A stretch of DNA of 64,000 nt from Bacteroides mediterraneensis (GCF_025993685.1 NZ_DAJPEN010000001.1:3472001-3536000), one strand, 5' to 3'. Shown: positions 17,111 to 26,758, counted from the stretch's first letter. Notes: a model not told the origin generated them from the letters alone. Program-made: numbers and translations.

Positions 17111-19075
17111 ATGAGTGAAGAACTGACACAGAACAGCGGAAGCAACTACTCGGCCAGCAGTATCCAGGTGCTGGAAGGACTGGAGGCCGTTCGTAAACGC
17201 CCCGCCATGTATATCGGCGATATCAGCGAAAAAGGCTTGCATCACCTGGTCTACGAGGTAGTGGACAACTCCATTGACGAAGCCCTTGCCGGTTATTGTA
17301 CACATATAGAAGTAACCATCAACGAAGACAACTCGATTACCGTACAGGACAACGGTCGCGGTATCCCGGTCGATTTCCACCAGAAAGAAAAAAAATCAGC
17401 CCTCGAAGTCGTAATGACGGTCCTCCATGCCGGAGGTAAGTTCGACAAGGGTTCTTACAAGGTATCCGGAGGTTTGCACGGAGTCGGCGTTTCGTGTGTG
17501 AACGCCCTGTCTACCCACATGACGACCAACGTATTCCGCAACGGAAAAGTGTACCAGCAGGAATATGCCTGCGGAAAGCCGCTGTATCCCGTGAAGGAAG
17601 TCGGCACGACCGACATCACCGGTACCCGTCAGACGTTCTGGCCCGATGCCAGCATCTTCACCGTCACCGAATATAAATACAGCATCCTGCAGGCCCGCAT
17701 GCGCGAACTGGCCTACCTGAACAAGGGCATTACCATCACGCTGACCGACAGGCGCGTGAAGGAAGAAGACGGCTCCTACAAGCAGGAAGTGTTCCACTCC
17801 GAGGAGGGAGTGAAAGAGTTCGTGCGTTTCCTGAACTCCAACAATACTCCGCTCATTGACGACGTCATCTACCTGAACACAGAAAAACAGGGAATTCCCA
17901 TCGAATGTGCCATCATGTACAACACGGGATTCCGCGAAAACCTACATTCGTATGTGAACAACATCAACACCATCGAAGGAGGTACGCACGAGGCCGGATT
18001 CCGCATGGCCCTGACCCGCGTGCTGAAAAAATACGCCGAAGAAAGCAAGGCGCTTGAAAAAGCCAAAGTGGAAATTTCCGGAGAGGACTTCCGCGAAGGG
18101 CTGATTGCCGTGATTTCGGTCAAGGTAGCCGAACCGCAGTTCGAAGGCCAGACCAAGACAAAGCTCGGCAACAACGAAGTGAGCGGTGCCGTGAACCAGG
18201 CGGTGGGCGAAGCCCTGACCAACTATCTGGAAGAACATCCGAAAGAAGCCAAAATCATTGTCGATAAAGTGGTGCTGGCTGCCACCGCACGTGTGGCTGC
18301 CCGCAAGGCCCGCGAATCGGTTCAACGCAAGAGCCCGATGGGCGGCGGCGGACTGCCGGGCAAGCTGGCCGACTGCTCCAGCCGTGTGGCAGAAGAATGT
18401 GAACTGTTCCTCGTCGAGGGTGATTCGGCCGGTGGTTCTGCCAAGCAGGGACGAAGCCGTCAGTTCCAGGCCATCCTGCCGCTGCGCGGTAAGATTCTGA
18501 ACGTAGAAAAAGCCATGTGGCACAAGGCATTTGAAAGCGACGAAGTGAACAACATCATCCAGGCACTGGGGGTACGCTTCGGAGTGGACGGAGAAGAAGA
18601 CAGCAAGAAAGCCAACATCGACAAGCTGCGCTACCACAAGGTCATCATCATGACCGATGCCGATGTCGATGGTTCTCACATCGACACCCTTATCATGACA
18701 CTGTTCTACCGCTACATGCCCGAAGTCATCCAAGGCGGACACCTGTACATCGCCACTCCGCCGTTGTACAAATGCAGCAAAGGAAAAATCAGTGAATACT
18801 GCTATACGGACGAAGCCCGTCAGGCCTTCATCCAGAAATACGGAGACGGAAGCGAACAAGGCATCCACACCCAGCGCTACAAAGGTTTGGGTGAAATGAA
18901 CCCGGAACAGCTGTGGGAAACCACCATGAATCCGGAAACCCGTATCCTGAAACAAGTGAACATTGAAAATGCGGCCGAAGCCGACTACATCTTCTCCATG
19001 CTGATGGGCGACGATGTAGGCCCGCGCCGTGAATTTATTGAGAAGAATGCGACGTATGCAAATATCGACGCATGA
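17111..19075 (+). CDS. gyrB: DNA gyrase subunit B
   Basis: A 654-residue type II topoisomerase subunit supplying ATP hydrolysis for negative supercoiling with GyrA. The GHKL ATPase part shows YEVVDNSIDEALAGYC, DNGRGIPV and GGLHGVGVSCVNAL. The Toprim part shows EGDSAGGSAKQGR (E436, D438) and MTDADVDGSHI (D516, D518, D520). The C-terminus ends with the YKGLGEMNPEQLWETTMNPE block. Length is that of the short, non-proteobacterial GyrB form, which lacks the extra 170-residue insert of E. coli. GyrB rather than ParE is favoured by the full motif set, but the two are related. Confidence 0.93.
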   Translation: MSEELTQNSGSNYSASSIQVLEGLEAVRKRPAMYIGDISEKGLHHLVYEVVDNSIDEALAGYCTHIEVTINEDNSITVQDNGRGIPVDFHQKEKKSALEVVMTVLHAGGKFDKGSYKVSGGLHGVGVSCVNALSTHMTTNVFRNGKVYQQEYACGKPLYPVKEVGTTDITGTRQTFWPDASIFTVTEYKYSILQARMRELAYLNKGITITLTDRRVKEEDGSYKQEVFHSEEGVKEFVRFLNSNNTPLIDDVIYLNTEKQGIPIECAIMYNTGFRENLHSYVNNINTIEGGTHEAGFRMALTRVLKKYAEESKALEKAKVEISGEDFREGLIAVISVKVAEPQFEGQTKTKLGNNEVSGAVNQAVGEALTNYLEEHPKEAKIIVDKVVLAATARVAARKARESVQRKSPMGGGGLPGKLADCSSRVAEECELFLVEGDSAGGSAKQGRSRQFQAILPLRGKILNVEKAMWHKAFESDEVNNIIQALGVRFGVDGEEDSKKANIDKLRYHKVIIMTDADVDGSHIDTLIMTLFYRYMPEVIQGGHLYIATPPLYKCSKGKISEYCYTDEARQAFIQKYGDGSEQGIHTQRYKGLGEMNPEQLWETTMNPETRILKQVNIENAAEADYIFSMLMGDDVGPRREFIEKNATYANIDA

Positions 19076-19130
19076 TTCCATTTTTTCTTAATTCATTATT
19101 TTAAATCCAGCCTCACATCTTACAGAGGGA

Positions 19131-19167
19131 AACTCCGGATTCCGAAAGGACATCCGGAGTTTTTTTA
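19131..19167 (+). terminator. Terminator after gyrB
   Basis: Perfect 10-bp stem AACTCCGGAT (19131-19140) with ATCCGGAGTT (19152-19161), followed by a run of seven T. Confidence 0.9.
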
Positions 19168-19233
19168 TTTGCACAACTCCATGAGATTCATTATTTTTGA
19201 GCAGAACAAATAGCCACAACTAATACATAAGAT

Positions 19234-21912
19234 ATGAAAATTACTTTTCGCATACAATACCGCACGGTCTGGGGAGAAAGCCTTTGCATCTTCCTCAATC
19301 AGCAACAGATACAACATACCGTGGAAATGACCACACGTAACGGAGAGGAATGGACGGGTGAAGCGAACTTCGACTTTCTTTCCTCTGAGCCCATCACCTA
19401 CCGCTATGCCGTCAGCTTGCACGGGAAGGTGGTGCGGAAAGAGTTCGGAGCCATCCCCCACTCTTTTTACCCGGGCAACGTGCAACAACAGCATTATCTC
19501 ATTGAAGACTGCTGGAGAGACCTGCCACAGAACGCTTATCTCTATACCTCGGCTTTCAACCACACATATACGCTGGAACAACCGTCCAAGCTGTCCGACA
19601 ATGCCGGGCGCTGCATCACTTTCCGGGCGCTCTGCCCGGGCCTGCGGAACCGGAAACAACAACTGGGAGTCATCGGAAGCTGTGCCGCTCTGGGTAACTG
19701 GGAATATTGCCGCCCGCTGCGGATGAAGGAAGTGCAGCCCAATGTATGGCACCTGACACTGGATGCGTCCACCATGCAGTTCCCTTTTGAATACAAGTTC
19801 GTGGCACTGCAAGAAGAAACAGGGGCCGTAGAACGATGGGAAACACGTCCCAACCGCACCTTCCCTCTCCAGCCGTTGCAGCGCGGAGAGACTTATCTGC
19901 CCATGGAGACGGAAGTATTCTTTGACGACACTCTCCACCGGATTGCCGGCTGCGCCATCCCCGTATTCTCCCTCCGCTCGGAAGGAAGCTGCGGCATGGG
20001 CGACTTCGGCGACCTGAAGATGCTGATGGACTGGGCGTACGAGACCAAGCAGAAAGCCATCCAGATTCTCCCCATCAACGATACCACGCTGACGGGAAAG
20101 TGGACAGATTCTTATCCCTACAACAGCATCTCCATCTATGCGTTCCACCCGATGTACATCGACCTTCGCCAGCTCCCGCCGCTTCACAACAAGAAAGCGG
20201 CCGAAGCCTTCGAAAAGGAACGGCTCAAAGTAAATTCTTTCTCCATGATGGATTATGAACAGTCTACTCAGCTGAAACTGAATTACCTGCACCAGATATA
20301 CAAACAGGAAGGAAAGAAGACACTTGCCTCAGAAGATTTCCTGGACTTCTTCCGCCGCAATGAAGAATGGCTGCGTCCGTACGCTGCCTTCTGTTACCTG
20401 CGCGACTTGTACGGCACCCCCGACTTCAACCAGTGGCCGGCCTACCGCACCTATCAGGCAGACGAAATTACCCAACTGTGTACCTCCGGACACAAAGCTT
20501 ATCCGCAGATAGTTTTCTACTACTACCTGCAATACCTGCTTCACGTTCAACTGCTGGCAGTGAGCACCTACGCGCGCCAGAAGGGCATCCTGCTGAAAGG
20601 GGACATCCCCATCGGCATCAGCCGCACCAGCGTGGAAGCATGGGTGGAACCTCATTATTTCCACCTCAACGGACAGGCCGGCGCTCCCCCCGACGATTTC
20701 TCGGTCAACGGACAGAACTGGGGATTCCCCACCTACAACTGGGAGGTCATGGAAAAGGACAACTACCGCTGGTGGCGCCGCCGCTTCTCCAAGATGGCCG
20801 AGTATTTCACGGCCTACCGCATCGACCACATTCTGGGCTTCTTCCGCATCTGGGAAATTCCCGACCATTCCGTACACGGACTGCTCGGACAGTTCTCGCC
20901 GTCCCTTCCGCTCAGTGTGGACGAAATCAAGAGTTTCGGCCTCCACTTCGACCCCGACTTCATGACCCATCCGTTCATTGACGATAGCGTACTGGAGAAA
21001 CTGTTCGGCGCACAAAGCGACATGATGCGGAACACCTTCCTGGAGCCTGTCGCAAAAGGACGCTATGCCATGCGTCCGGAATTTGACACCCAACGGAAAG
21101 TGGAAGCCTGGTTCGGCGACAAGCACGACGAAGAAAGCCTGAAGCTGAAGGAAGGTATCTACACCCTCATCAGTGACGTGCTCTTCCTCCCCGACCACCA
21201 CGACCCGGAGAAATACCATCCGCGCATTGCCGTGCAGCATGACTTCGTGTTCCAGCAGCTAAGTTCCAAGGAACAGGAGGCCTTCAACCACCTGTACAAC
21301 CACTACTATTATCAGCGGCACAACGAATTCTGGTATCAGGAAGCGATGAAGAAATTACCGGTTCTCACGCAGTCCACTCCGATGCTGGTCTGCGGCGAAG
21401 ACCTCGGCATGGTGCCCGAATGTGTGCCTTGGGTCATGAAACAGCTGCAGATTCTGTCGCTCGAAATACAGCGCATGCCCAAAGAGATGAACGAGGAATT
21501 CGGACACACGGAAAACTATCCCTTCCTGTCGGTATGCACCATCGGCACCCACGACATGTCTACCCTGCGTGGCTGGTGGGAAGAAGACCCGGCGCGCACC
21601 GAACACTTCTATCACAACGAAATGCATCACATGGGAGCCATTCCGTCACCTGCTCCCGGATGGCTTTGCAAAGACATCGTATTCAATCACCTGAAAAGTC
21701 CGTCCCTGCTTTGCATACTTTCCTGGCAAGATTGGATGAGCATTGACGAACGCCTGCGCAACCCGGATGTGGAAGCCGAACGTATCAACATCCCGGCTCA
21801 CCCGCGGCATTACTGGCGCTGGCGCATGCATCTCACTCTGGAGGAACTGCTCAAAGAAAAGGAACTCAACCAGACCATCCGTGAACTGATTGAAGACAGT
21901 GACAGGGAATAA
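19234..21912 (+). CDS. malQ: 4-alpha-glucanotransferase (GH77) with N-terminal CBM20 modules
   Basis: An 892-residue amylomaltase transferring alpha-1,4-glucan segments in maltodextrin and glycogen metabolism. Two starch-binding CBM20-like modules occupy the first roughly 230 residues (ITFRIQYRTVWGESLCIFLN; then ITFRALCPGLRN with GSCAALGNWE). The GH77 barrel follows from FSLRSEGSCGMGDFGDLK. Expected catalytic positions are present: Asp531 in AYRIDHILGFFR (nucleophile), Glu722 in CGEDLGMVP (acid/base) and Asp774 in IGTHDMST. Large GH77 enzymes with CBM20 are also known in plants (DPE2) and Bacteroidetes. No signal peptide, so cytoplasmic. It is single in its unit and convergent with the thioredoxin-like gene. 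Confidence 0.92.
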   Translation: MKITFRIQYRTVWGESLCIFLNQQQIQHTVEMTTRNGEEWTGEANFDFLSSEPITYRYAVSLHGKVVRKEFGAIPHSFYPGNVQQQHYLIEDCWRDLPQNAYLYTSAFNHTYTLEQPSKLSDNAGRCITFRALCPGLRNRKQQLGVIGSCAALGNWEYCRPLRMKEVQPNVWHLTLDASTMQFPFEYKFVALQEETGAVERWETRPNRTFPLQPLQRGETYLPMETEVFFDDTLHRIAGCAIPVFSLRSEGSCGMGDFGDLKMLMDWAYETKQKAIQILPINDTTLTGKWTDSYPYNSISIYAFHPMYIDLRQLPPLHNKKAAEAFEKERLKVNSFSMMDYEQSTQLKLNYLHQIYKQEGKKTLASEDFLDFFRRNEEWLRPYAAFCYLRDLYGTPDFNQWPAYRTYQADEITQLCTSGHKAYPQIVFYYYLQYLLHVQLLAVSTYARQKGILLKGDIPIGISRTSVEAWVEPHYFHLNGQAGAPPDDFSVNGQNWGFPTYNWEVMEKDNYRWWRRRFSKMAEYFTAYRIDHILGFFRIWEIPDHSVHGLLGQFSPSLPLSVDEIKSFGLHFDPDFMTHPFIDDSVLEKLFGAQSDMMRNTFLEPVAKGRYAMRPEFDTQRKVEAWFGDKHDEESLKLKEGIYTLISDVLFLPDHHDPEKYHPRIAVQHDFVFQQLSSKEQEAFNHLYNHYYYQRHNEFWYQEAMKKLPVLTQSTPMLVCGEDLGMVPECVPWVMKQLQILSLEIQRMPKEMNEEFGHTENYPFLSVCTIGTHDMSTLRGWWEEDPARTEHFYHNEMHHMGAIPSPAPGWLCKDIVFNHLKSPSLLCILSWQDWMSIDERLRNPDVEAERINIPAHPRHYWRWRMHLTLEELLKEKELNQTIRELIEDSDRE

Positions 21913-21926
21913 CAGTCCTACCTATA

Positions 21927-21978
21927 AACGAAGTGTCCCCGAAGCCTTTACGCAGACTTCGGGGACACTTCGTTTTTC
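21927..21978. terminator. Bidirectional terminator between malQ and the thioredoxin-like gene
   Basis: Perfect 18-bp stem (21927-21944 with 21957-21974) around a 12-base loop. It has T after the stem on the plus strand and weaker T on the minus strand. It lies between convergent genes. Confidence 0.92.
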
Positions 21979-21991
21979 CCACACCAGGAAT

Positions 21992-22471
21992 TTATTTCTT
22001 ATTGCCCAACAGGAACTCGTCGATGGCCTTCTTCAAGGCATCCTTCGGCATGGCACCCTGAGACACCTGCGGTGTGCCTTCTGCCGGAATAAACAGCAAT
22101 GTCGGAATGCTGCGGATTCCAAAGGCTGCCGAAAGTTCCGGCTCCTTGTCTGTATCTATCTTATACACCACAATCTTGCCTTTGTATTCTCCTGCCAGCT
22201 CCTCCAGTATCGGAGCCACCATCTTACAAGGGCCGCACCAGGTGGCATAGAAATCCACGATAGCCGACAGCTTGCCTTCGTATTTCCATTCCTTAGGATT
22301 TTTCTCGTAATTATACACCTTGGTCAGAAACTCGGCTTTAGTCAGGTGAGTCACGTTGCTCTGTTCCGCTGTACTCTCCTGTGCCTTTAACTGAGGGTCT
22401 TTTGCGGCTTTACTTCCACAAGCCGGAGTAAGCAAGGCCGCTGTCAAGAGCATCAACAATATTCTTTTCAT
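21992..22471 (-). CDS. Exported thioredoxin-like protein, probable lipoprotein
   Basis: A 159-residue protein with an N-terminal hydrophobic signal followed by a cysteine at 18 (LLTPAC), an imperfect lipobox. After a Gln/Ser-rich linker (20-40) comes a thioredoxin fold with WCGPC at 78-82 and the cis-proline motif RSIPT. WCGPC is the classical thioredoxin active site, suggesting a reductant or oxidoreductase in the periplasm or on the inner membrane. Lipidation is inferred because the lipobox is not perfect. It has its own promoter and is transcribed away from the AT-rich insert. Confidence 0.85.
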   Translation of the reverse strand: MKRILLMLLTAALLTPACGSKAAKDPQLKAQESTAEQSNVTHLTKAEFLTKVYNYEKNPKEWKYEGKLSAIVDFYATWCGPCKMVAPILEELAGEYKGKIVVYKIDTDKEPELSAAFGIRSIPTLLFIPAEGTPQVSQGAMPKDALKKAIDEFLLGNKK

Positions 22472-22786
22472 AAATCACACAAATAATAAGGGTTATCAAA
22501 TTCTACTTATCTTCTCACTTTGCAAAAGTAACATCTTCTGTAATAAGAACAAATTTTGAATGAAACAAATAAGGAAGGGTATCCATTTATAACGCCTATC
22601 TCTGATATTGTCTGGATTTACAGAAAGTTCTTTCTGGCTATATTTGGTTTAATATCCTTCCTCATTGAAGATATTTATCCACATTGATTATCAACGCATT
22701 ATGCTACAATTAATAAAATTTGCACAAACAAACCGCACCATCTGAGATGGCCTGAAGCAATGGGAGGAATGAAGTAGAAAAATCTA
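22472..22786. other. Intergenic region
   Basis: About 315 bases, AT-rich. Apart from the promoter at 22523-22553 I see no gene or clear structure; it is the left flank of the accessory two-gene unit. Confidence 0.5.
22523..22553 (-). promoter_or_regulatory. Promoter of the thioredoxin-like gene
   Basis: On the minus strand TTTG (22550-22553), 19 bases, TACTTTTG (22523-22530): exact consensus. The leader to the ATG at 22471 is about 45 bases. Confidence 0.85.
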
Positions 22787-23560
22787 TTAATCAGTATTCC
22801 ATAAATTTAAATTATCTCCCTCATAAGCGTCCAAAACATCAGGTAAATCTCCAAACGGATAATAACCCGTTCCATTTCCACTTAACATACTTTCTTCTTC
22901 ATAGTAGAAATCTATGACATTACCATAATGATCAATATAAACTTTACAAGTTTCAGGTTTATTTAGCTGAGTCAATGCCTTACCATCAACAAATATGTTA
23001 AAACCTTCCTCGCTAATATATTGGGCATCTGTTATTTTTTGACCAGTTATGGTCATAAATCCGACATTGTTATCAATAATATAGCCCCAAGTATATTCTC
23101 GCGCATCAAATATTGAGTCATATTTGGGAGGAACTATAATTTCCGATGAATTTATTGAGTACCTAAATATGCCAACTTTACCATATTTCTTTATTGTAAA
23201 ATAAGCATATTTATCCGTTTGATAGAAGAATTTTATTTCTTCATAAATGTTTTCTAATAGGTCGTTGCCCAAATAATCTTTAAGCCCTATATATTTTCTA
23301 CAAGAACCGTAATTTGACAGTTTTGCAAAAATTTCAGACCAGCTTTGCTGTTTAGCTTTTTCCGGGGAAATAGTTTGACCATAACATATTAAAATACGAG
23401 AATCCTCATTGAAATAACCATAGATTTTTATACCATCCTTTTTGTACCAATCTATGATATATTCATCTAGATTTGTAACATCTCTTATTTGTTTGCTCAG
23501 TTTACTAAAGAAGGTATCAATCTCTTCTTGTGTTTTGAATTCTCTATATTTATAACTCAT
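22787..23560 (-). CDS. Uncharacterised protein with WG-repeat-like segments
   Basis: A 257-residue acidic, Tyr-rich protein without signal peptide or membrane segment. The middle part (about 125-200) shows short beta-type repeats of the WG/KWG sort (YGKVGIFRYSINSSEIIVPP, then NNVGFMTITGQKITDAQY). The first 100 residues and the acidic tail (YPFGDLPDVLDAYEGDNLNL) match nothing I recognise. It follows the PLD-family gene by 48 bases on the same strand, so the two are probably one unit. Composition is clearly more AT-rich than neighbours, which suggests acquisition. No function assigned. Confidence 0.6.
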   Translation of the reverse strand: MSYKYREFKTQEEIDTFFSKLSKQIRDVTNLDEYIIDWYKKDGIKIYGYFNEDSRILICYGQTISPEKAKQQSWSEIFAKLSNYGSCRKYIGLKDYLGNDLLENIYEEIKFFYQTDKYAYFTIKKYGKVGIFRYSINSSEIIVPPKYDSIFDAREYTWGYIIDNNVGFMTITGQKITDAQYISEEGFNIFVDGKALTQLNKPETCKVYIDHYGNVIDFYYEEESMLSGNGTGYYPFGDLPDVLDAYEGDNLNLWNTD

Positions 23561-23608
23561 AATTGAACAAAATAATTTTAATTTGTTTGCAAACTTTATA
23601 GATCAGGT

Positions 23609-24766
23609 CTATACAGCAATCCCAAAGAACCATAATCCTTTCTTAGAGCATGTATTCATAATTGGATATTTGTTTGGAAATCGCCATGCTATCAGTTCGC
23701 TAACACTCGAATCACTACAATGTTTGAGTTTACAACATTCATTTACTTTTTCGGATGTAATATCTCCGTGGTTCAGCAAAGCATCCCAATGATACATAAT
23801 GTCACTCAATGAATTCTTTTTGATAAAATTTGAGGCATGTCCATACATATCTCTTCCAAGTCCAAAGCAATTAAAGGTATCAAGAACAGCTCGAACCTCT
23901 TTAATGCTTATTGTCTTAATCCTTGATGGGGAAGTTAATTCTTTGACTAATCGTGCGTTGTCAACTCTCTTGGATCCACTGTCACGATAACATTTATAAT
24001 GTTCTGATATTTCTTTAAAATATTTTCTAATTAGAAAAGCCCTTGAGGACTCAGTACGGTTTTGAATGTTCGTCAATCCTTTTGAAATGCAAGCCACATG
24101 TTCAAGATAGTCAAATAAATAATCTACTTCTTGAAAAAGGGTAAAACCATCATCGACCATATCTTGGCACCGACCAGTAATCTTTTCATAAGTCTTGGCA
24201 AAGGCCTTGTATTTGGAGCATTGTGCTAGATACTTATCCACTTTTTCCATCCCTGCGGAGTATGTCGGTAAGTTCGTCAGTTTATCATATTCAACACCTC
24301 CATCCTCAAATTCAATCTGGGATTGTTTCTTTGCTTTGCCCCATGATGTTACAAGTTTGGTCTTTTTGTTTTCCCAAAGTGAATTGAAGAATGCTTCCAT
24401 ACTATTTATATTAACGTCATCTGTCCCAATCTCATACCTTTTGCTGAAAGCTGTACCTGTAAGATTGGCAGAAGAAACCAAACACCAATCATCAACAATA
24501 TAAATCTTGGCATGTAAACTTTTTAAGGATCTGATAGAATTCGGATGGTTCTCAATAAACTCATCAAAAGTATCCTGCTGTATAAAACCTGTTTCTATAT
24601 CTATTATAACCCTGAAATCAATATCATTTCTCTTCCATGAACCACCTATAATATGTAAGACGTCATTTATGCCCCCAATAAATGGGGTACAGATCCAGAT
24701 ACGATGTTTTACATTATCACAATGTGAACGGAATGTTTTAGCGAGTGTGTCATAAGAATATATCAT
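23609..24766 (-). CDS. Phospholipase D-family (HKD nuclease-like) protein
   Basis: A 385-residue soluble protein. The N-terminal 115 residues resemble the PLD-like domain found in nucleases: KHRIWICTPFIGG, then the HKD-type signature LHAKIYIVDDWCLVSSANLTG with His85, Lys87 and Asn101, followed by YEIG. Only one such motif is present, so an active enzyme would be expected to dimerise, as in Nuc/BfiI-type members. The C-terminal 250 residues are helical, Lys-rich and unrecognised. Known relatives include nucleases, helicase-associated PLD domains and defence proteins, so DNA or RNA cleavage is possible but unproven. The gene is AT-rich and pairs with the WG-like gene downstream. Confidence 0.65.
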   Translation of the reverse strand: MIYSYDTLAKTFRSHCDNVKHRIWICTPFIGGINDVLHIIGGSWKRNDIDFRVIIDIETGFIQQDTFDEFIENHPNSIRSLKSLHAKIYIVDDWCLVSSANLTGTAFSKRYEIGTDDVNINSMEAFFNSLWENKKTKLVTSWGKAKKQSQIEFEDGGVEYDKLTNLPTYSAGMEKVDKYLAQCSKYKAFAKTYEKITGRCQDMVDDGFTLFQEVDYLFDYLEHVACISKGLTNIQNRTESSRAFLIRKYFKEISEHYKCYRDSGSKRVDNARLVKELTSPSRIKTISIKEVRAVLDTFNCFGLGRDMYGHASNFIKKNSLSDIMYHWDALLNHGDITSEKVNECCKLKHCSDSSVSELIAWRFPNKYPIMNTCSKKGLWFFGIAV

Positions 24767-25036
24767 ATTGAATATTTATTATGTTATGAAGATATTGTCG
24801 TTTAGTTCTTCTAATACTAACGGATGTTGTTCGAACTGAAAGTAAAGGCTATAGCAATACAAAGAAAACTCTATAAAGGCAATGTATTTTATCCAAACAA
24901 ACTTCAATTTTGAGAGGAAAGGCCATAATTTAGACAAACAAGCCACACCTTAAAAGACCTTAAAACACCAGCGCGACAAACAAATTATCTTTGTCTGCCG
25001 CGCCGCTATTCGATTATTTAACCTATCTGTAGGCTA

Positions 25037-25258
25037 TTAATATTCTTCCTCGTTGAAGAAAAAATCTTCCTTGCTAGGATAATCAGGCCAGATATCTTCT
25101 ATACTTTCATAAATTTCACCTTCATCTTCCATTTCCTGCAAGTTTTCGATAACTTCCAAAGGAGCCCCCGAACGCATTGCATAGTCAATTAACTCGTCTT
25201 TAGTTGCTGGCCAAGGAGCATCTTCCAGCTTTGAGGCCAATTCCAATGTCCAATACAT
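25037..25258 (-). CDS. Small conserved protein of the DUF2795 type
   Basis: A 73-residue acidic protein (YWTLELASKLEDAPWPATKD, AMRSGAPLEVIENLQEMEDE, then IWPDYPSKEDFFFNEEEY). Small proteins of this form are widely conserved in Bacteroidetes and are assigned to DUF2795, which has no established function. No membrane segment or cysteine. It has its own apparent promoter inside the 3' end of the upstream cobalamin gene. The assignment to DUF2795 is from memory of the family pattern. Confidence 0.75.
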   Translation of the reverse strand: MYWTLELASKLEDAPWPATKDELIDYAMRSGAPLEVIENLQEMEDEGEIYESIEDIWPDYPSKEDFFFNEEEY

Positions 25259-25301
25259 AGTATATAATTTTAAACAGTTTTACTTCCGTTATATTGAAAC
25301 A

Positions 25302-25332
25302 CAAATGTATAACAAATTCTTTCACTCGCAAC
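25302..25332 (-). promoter_or_regulatory. Probable promoter of the DUF2795-type gene
   Basis: Minus strand GTTG (25329-25332, one mismatch to TTTG), 19 bases, TACATTTG (25302-25309). The -33 lies within the last codons of the adenosyltransferase gene. Confidence 0.6.
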
Positions 25333-25891
25333 GCTTATCCCAATAAATTTCGCTTTCTTCTGTTAAATTATTTAACCTCCTTGACAAAACGAACAAATAA
25401 TCGGATAATCTGTTGATAAAACACTTCACCTGCTCATCCAATTCATAGGAAAGCGTGTCTTCCAGTGCCTGAATCCGCCGTTCCGCACGACGGCAAACCG
25501 TGCGGCAGACATGGCAGACGGAAGCGGGATAGCTCCCCCCCGGCAGAATGAAACCGGATAAGGAAGGCAGCGAGCTGTTTATCCGGTCGATGGCCTGTTC
25601 CAACCGATGCACGTTTTCCTCGGAGATATGACTTTCTACCGGACGGTCCATCTTTTCGATGTCCGTAGCCAGATAAGACCCTAATGAAAAAAGCTTGTGC
25701 TGCACCTGACGAAGCAGTTCCTCATTTTCCGGATCACCCATCACGGAAACCAGCAATCCGATGGTAGAGTTCAATTCATCCACCGTGCCATACGCTTCCA
25801 GACGTACGTCTGATTTGGACACCCGTACTCCTCCCACCAAGGAAGTAGTACCTTTATCTCCCGTCTTCGTATAAATCTTGGTCAGTTTCAT
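25322..25891 (-). CDS. ATP:cob(I)alamin adenosyltransferase, PduO type
   Basis: A 189-residue cytoplasmic enzyme that transfers the adenosyl group of ATP to cob(I)alamin. It shows the PduO-type N-terminal signature KIYTKTGDKGTTSLVGG followed by RVSKSDVRLEAYGTVDELNS, the conserved CRRAERR-like segment (VCRRAERRIQALE) and the C-terminal INRLSDYLFVLSRRLN. Length is typical. It lies 28 bases downstream of the methyltransferase-like gene (stop at 25920) and is probably in the same transcript. Confidence 0.92.
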   Translation of the reverse strand: MKLTKIYTKTGDKGTTSLVGGVRVSKSDVRLEAYGTVDELNSTIGLLVSVMGDPENEELLRQVQHKLFSLGSYLATDIEKMDRPVESHISEENVHRLEQAIDRINSSLPSLSGFILPGGSYPASVCHVCRTVCRRAERRIQALEDTLSYELDEQVKCFINRLSDYLFVLSRRLNNLTEESEIYWDKRCE

Positions 25892-25919
25892 ATCTTCAAG
25901 TTCAAAGGTTTTAGCAAAT

Positions 25920-26600
25920 TCAAAGGAAATTCACGATGCGGTGTTCTTTCACACGTTCTTTATCAAAAAATACCAGTCCCACGTCGTAAAGATCGAATGT
26001 CACTCCCGTACGAGGGTCTGCAATCACTTCTTTCCACCATTTTTTCTTGTCCGGCGTGGCATAGGGTGTACCAATCACGAAGCACGTATGCTTATCAACC
26101 AGTGGAAGCAGTTGCTCATACACTTCTTTGTAAGCAGTGGTATGGGCGATATGCACAATTTCCGGTTTCACCCCTTCCGCAACCAGCTTCTTCATCTCCG
26201 TGCAACAGTCGCCAGTCCGGTAATCAATGGAAGGTTTTCCCGAAAGAATTCGTTTCACGGCATCTTCCGATTCCTCGGAAAACGTATAGACCTGCATGTC
26301 AGCATGGGCTTCGGCCATATAACGGGTACTCATGCCGCTTCCCGTACCGATTTCCCACATCACGGACGGCCGCAGATAGTTGACCAGCCGAAACAGGAAC
26401 TTATCTACCTTTTCCCGGTAATGAGGCAAAAAAGCCACCACCCTGCGCAAGTGATGCAACGGCCCATAGGCATAGAACGGCAAGCGTTCGTACACTACGA
26501 ACGTGATAAAAAAGAAATCGGAAGGAGAATGAACTCCATATCCACGACGGTGCCGGAAGCGGCGGCACCAGTTCCACCCCCTTAATATTATATCCCCCAT
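25920..26600 (-). CDS. Class I SAM-dependent methyltransferase-like protein
   Basis: A 226-residue protein. The SAM-binding loop is visible as MWEIGTGSGMSTRYMAEAHA, followed by a second strand (MQVYTFSEE) with an acidic end. The usual later motifs are weak (PEIVHIAHTT, HTCFVIGTPYATPDK), and the substrate is unknown. The N-terminus is basic and aromatic (RGWNWCRRFRHRRGYGVHSP). I start at the ATG at 26600; a TTG at 26615 adds five residues only. It is the first gene of a unit with the cobalamin adenosyltransferase and has a good promoter 32 bases upstream. Confidence 0.7.
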   Translation of the reverse strand: MGDIILRGWNWCRRFRHRRGYGVHSPSDFFFITFVVYERLPFYAYGPLHHLRRVVAFLPHYREKVDKFLFRLVNYLRPSVMWEIGTGSGMSTRYMAEAHADMQVYTFSEESEDAVKRILSGKPSIDYRTGDCCTEMKKLVAEGVKPEIVHIAHTTAYKEVYEQLLPLVDKHTCFVIGTPYATPDKKKWWKEVIADPRTGVTFDLYDVGLVFFDKERVKEHRIVNFL

Positions 26601-26631
26601 TTTGCTCGGATTCAATATTTATTTAACGGGG

Positions 26632-26661
26632 CAAAGATAAAATTTATAGCGGAAAAACAAA
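26632..26661 (-). promoter_or_regulatory. Promoter of the methyltransferase-adenosyltransferase unit
   Basis: Minus strand TTTG (26658-26661), 18 bases, TATCTTTG (26632-26639). The spacer is one base shorter than usual. Confidence 0.65.
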
Positions 26662-26758
26662 AAGGATAGGGAAATTATGATACAAAATATCCTGAATGAA
26701 AACCTAAATTTCATCAGGTCTTCACCCAGGATAAATATTTCATGAAGAACACGTGCGA

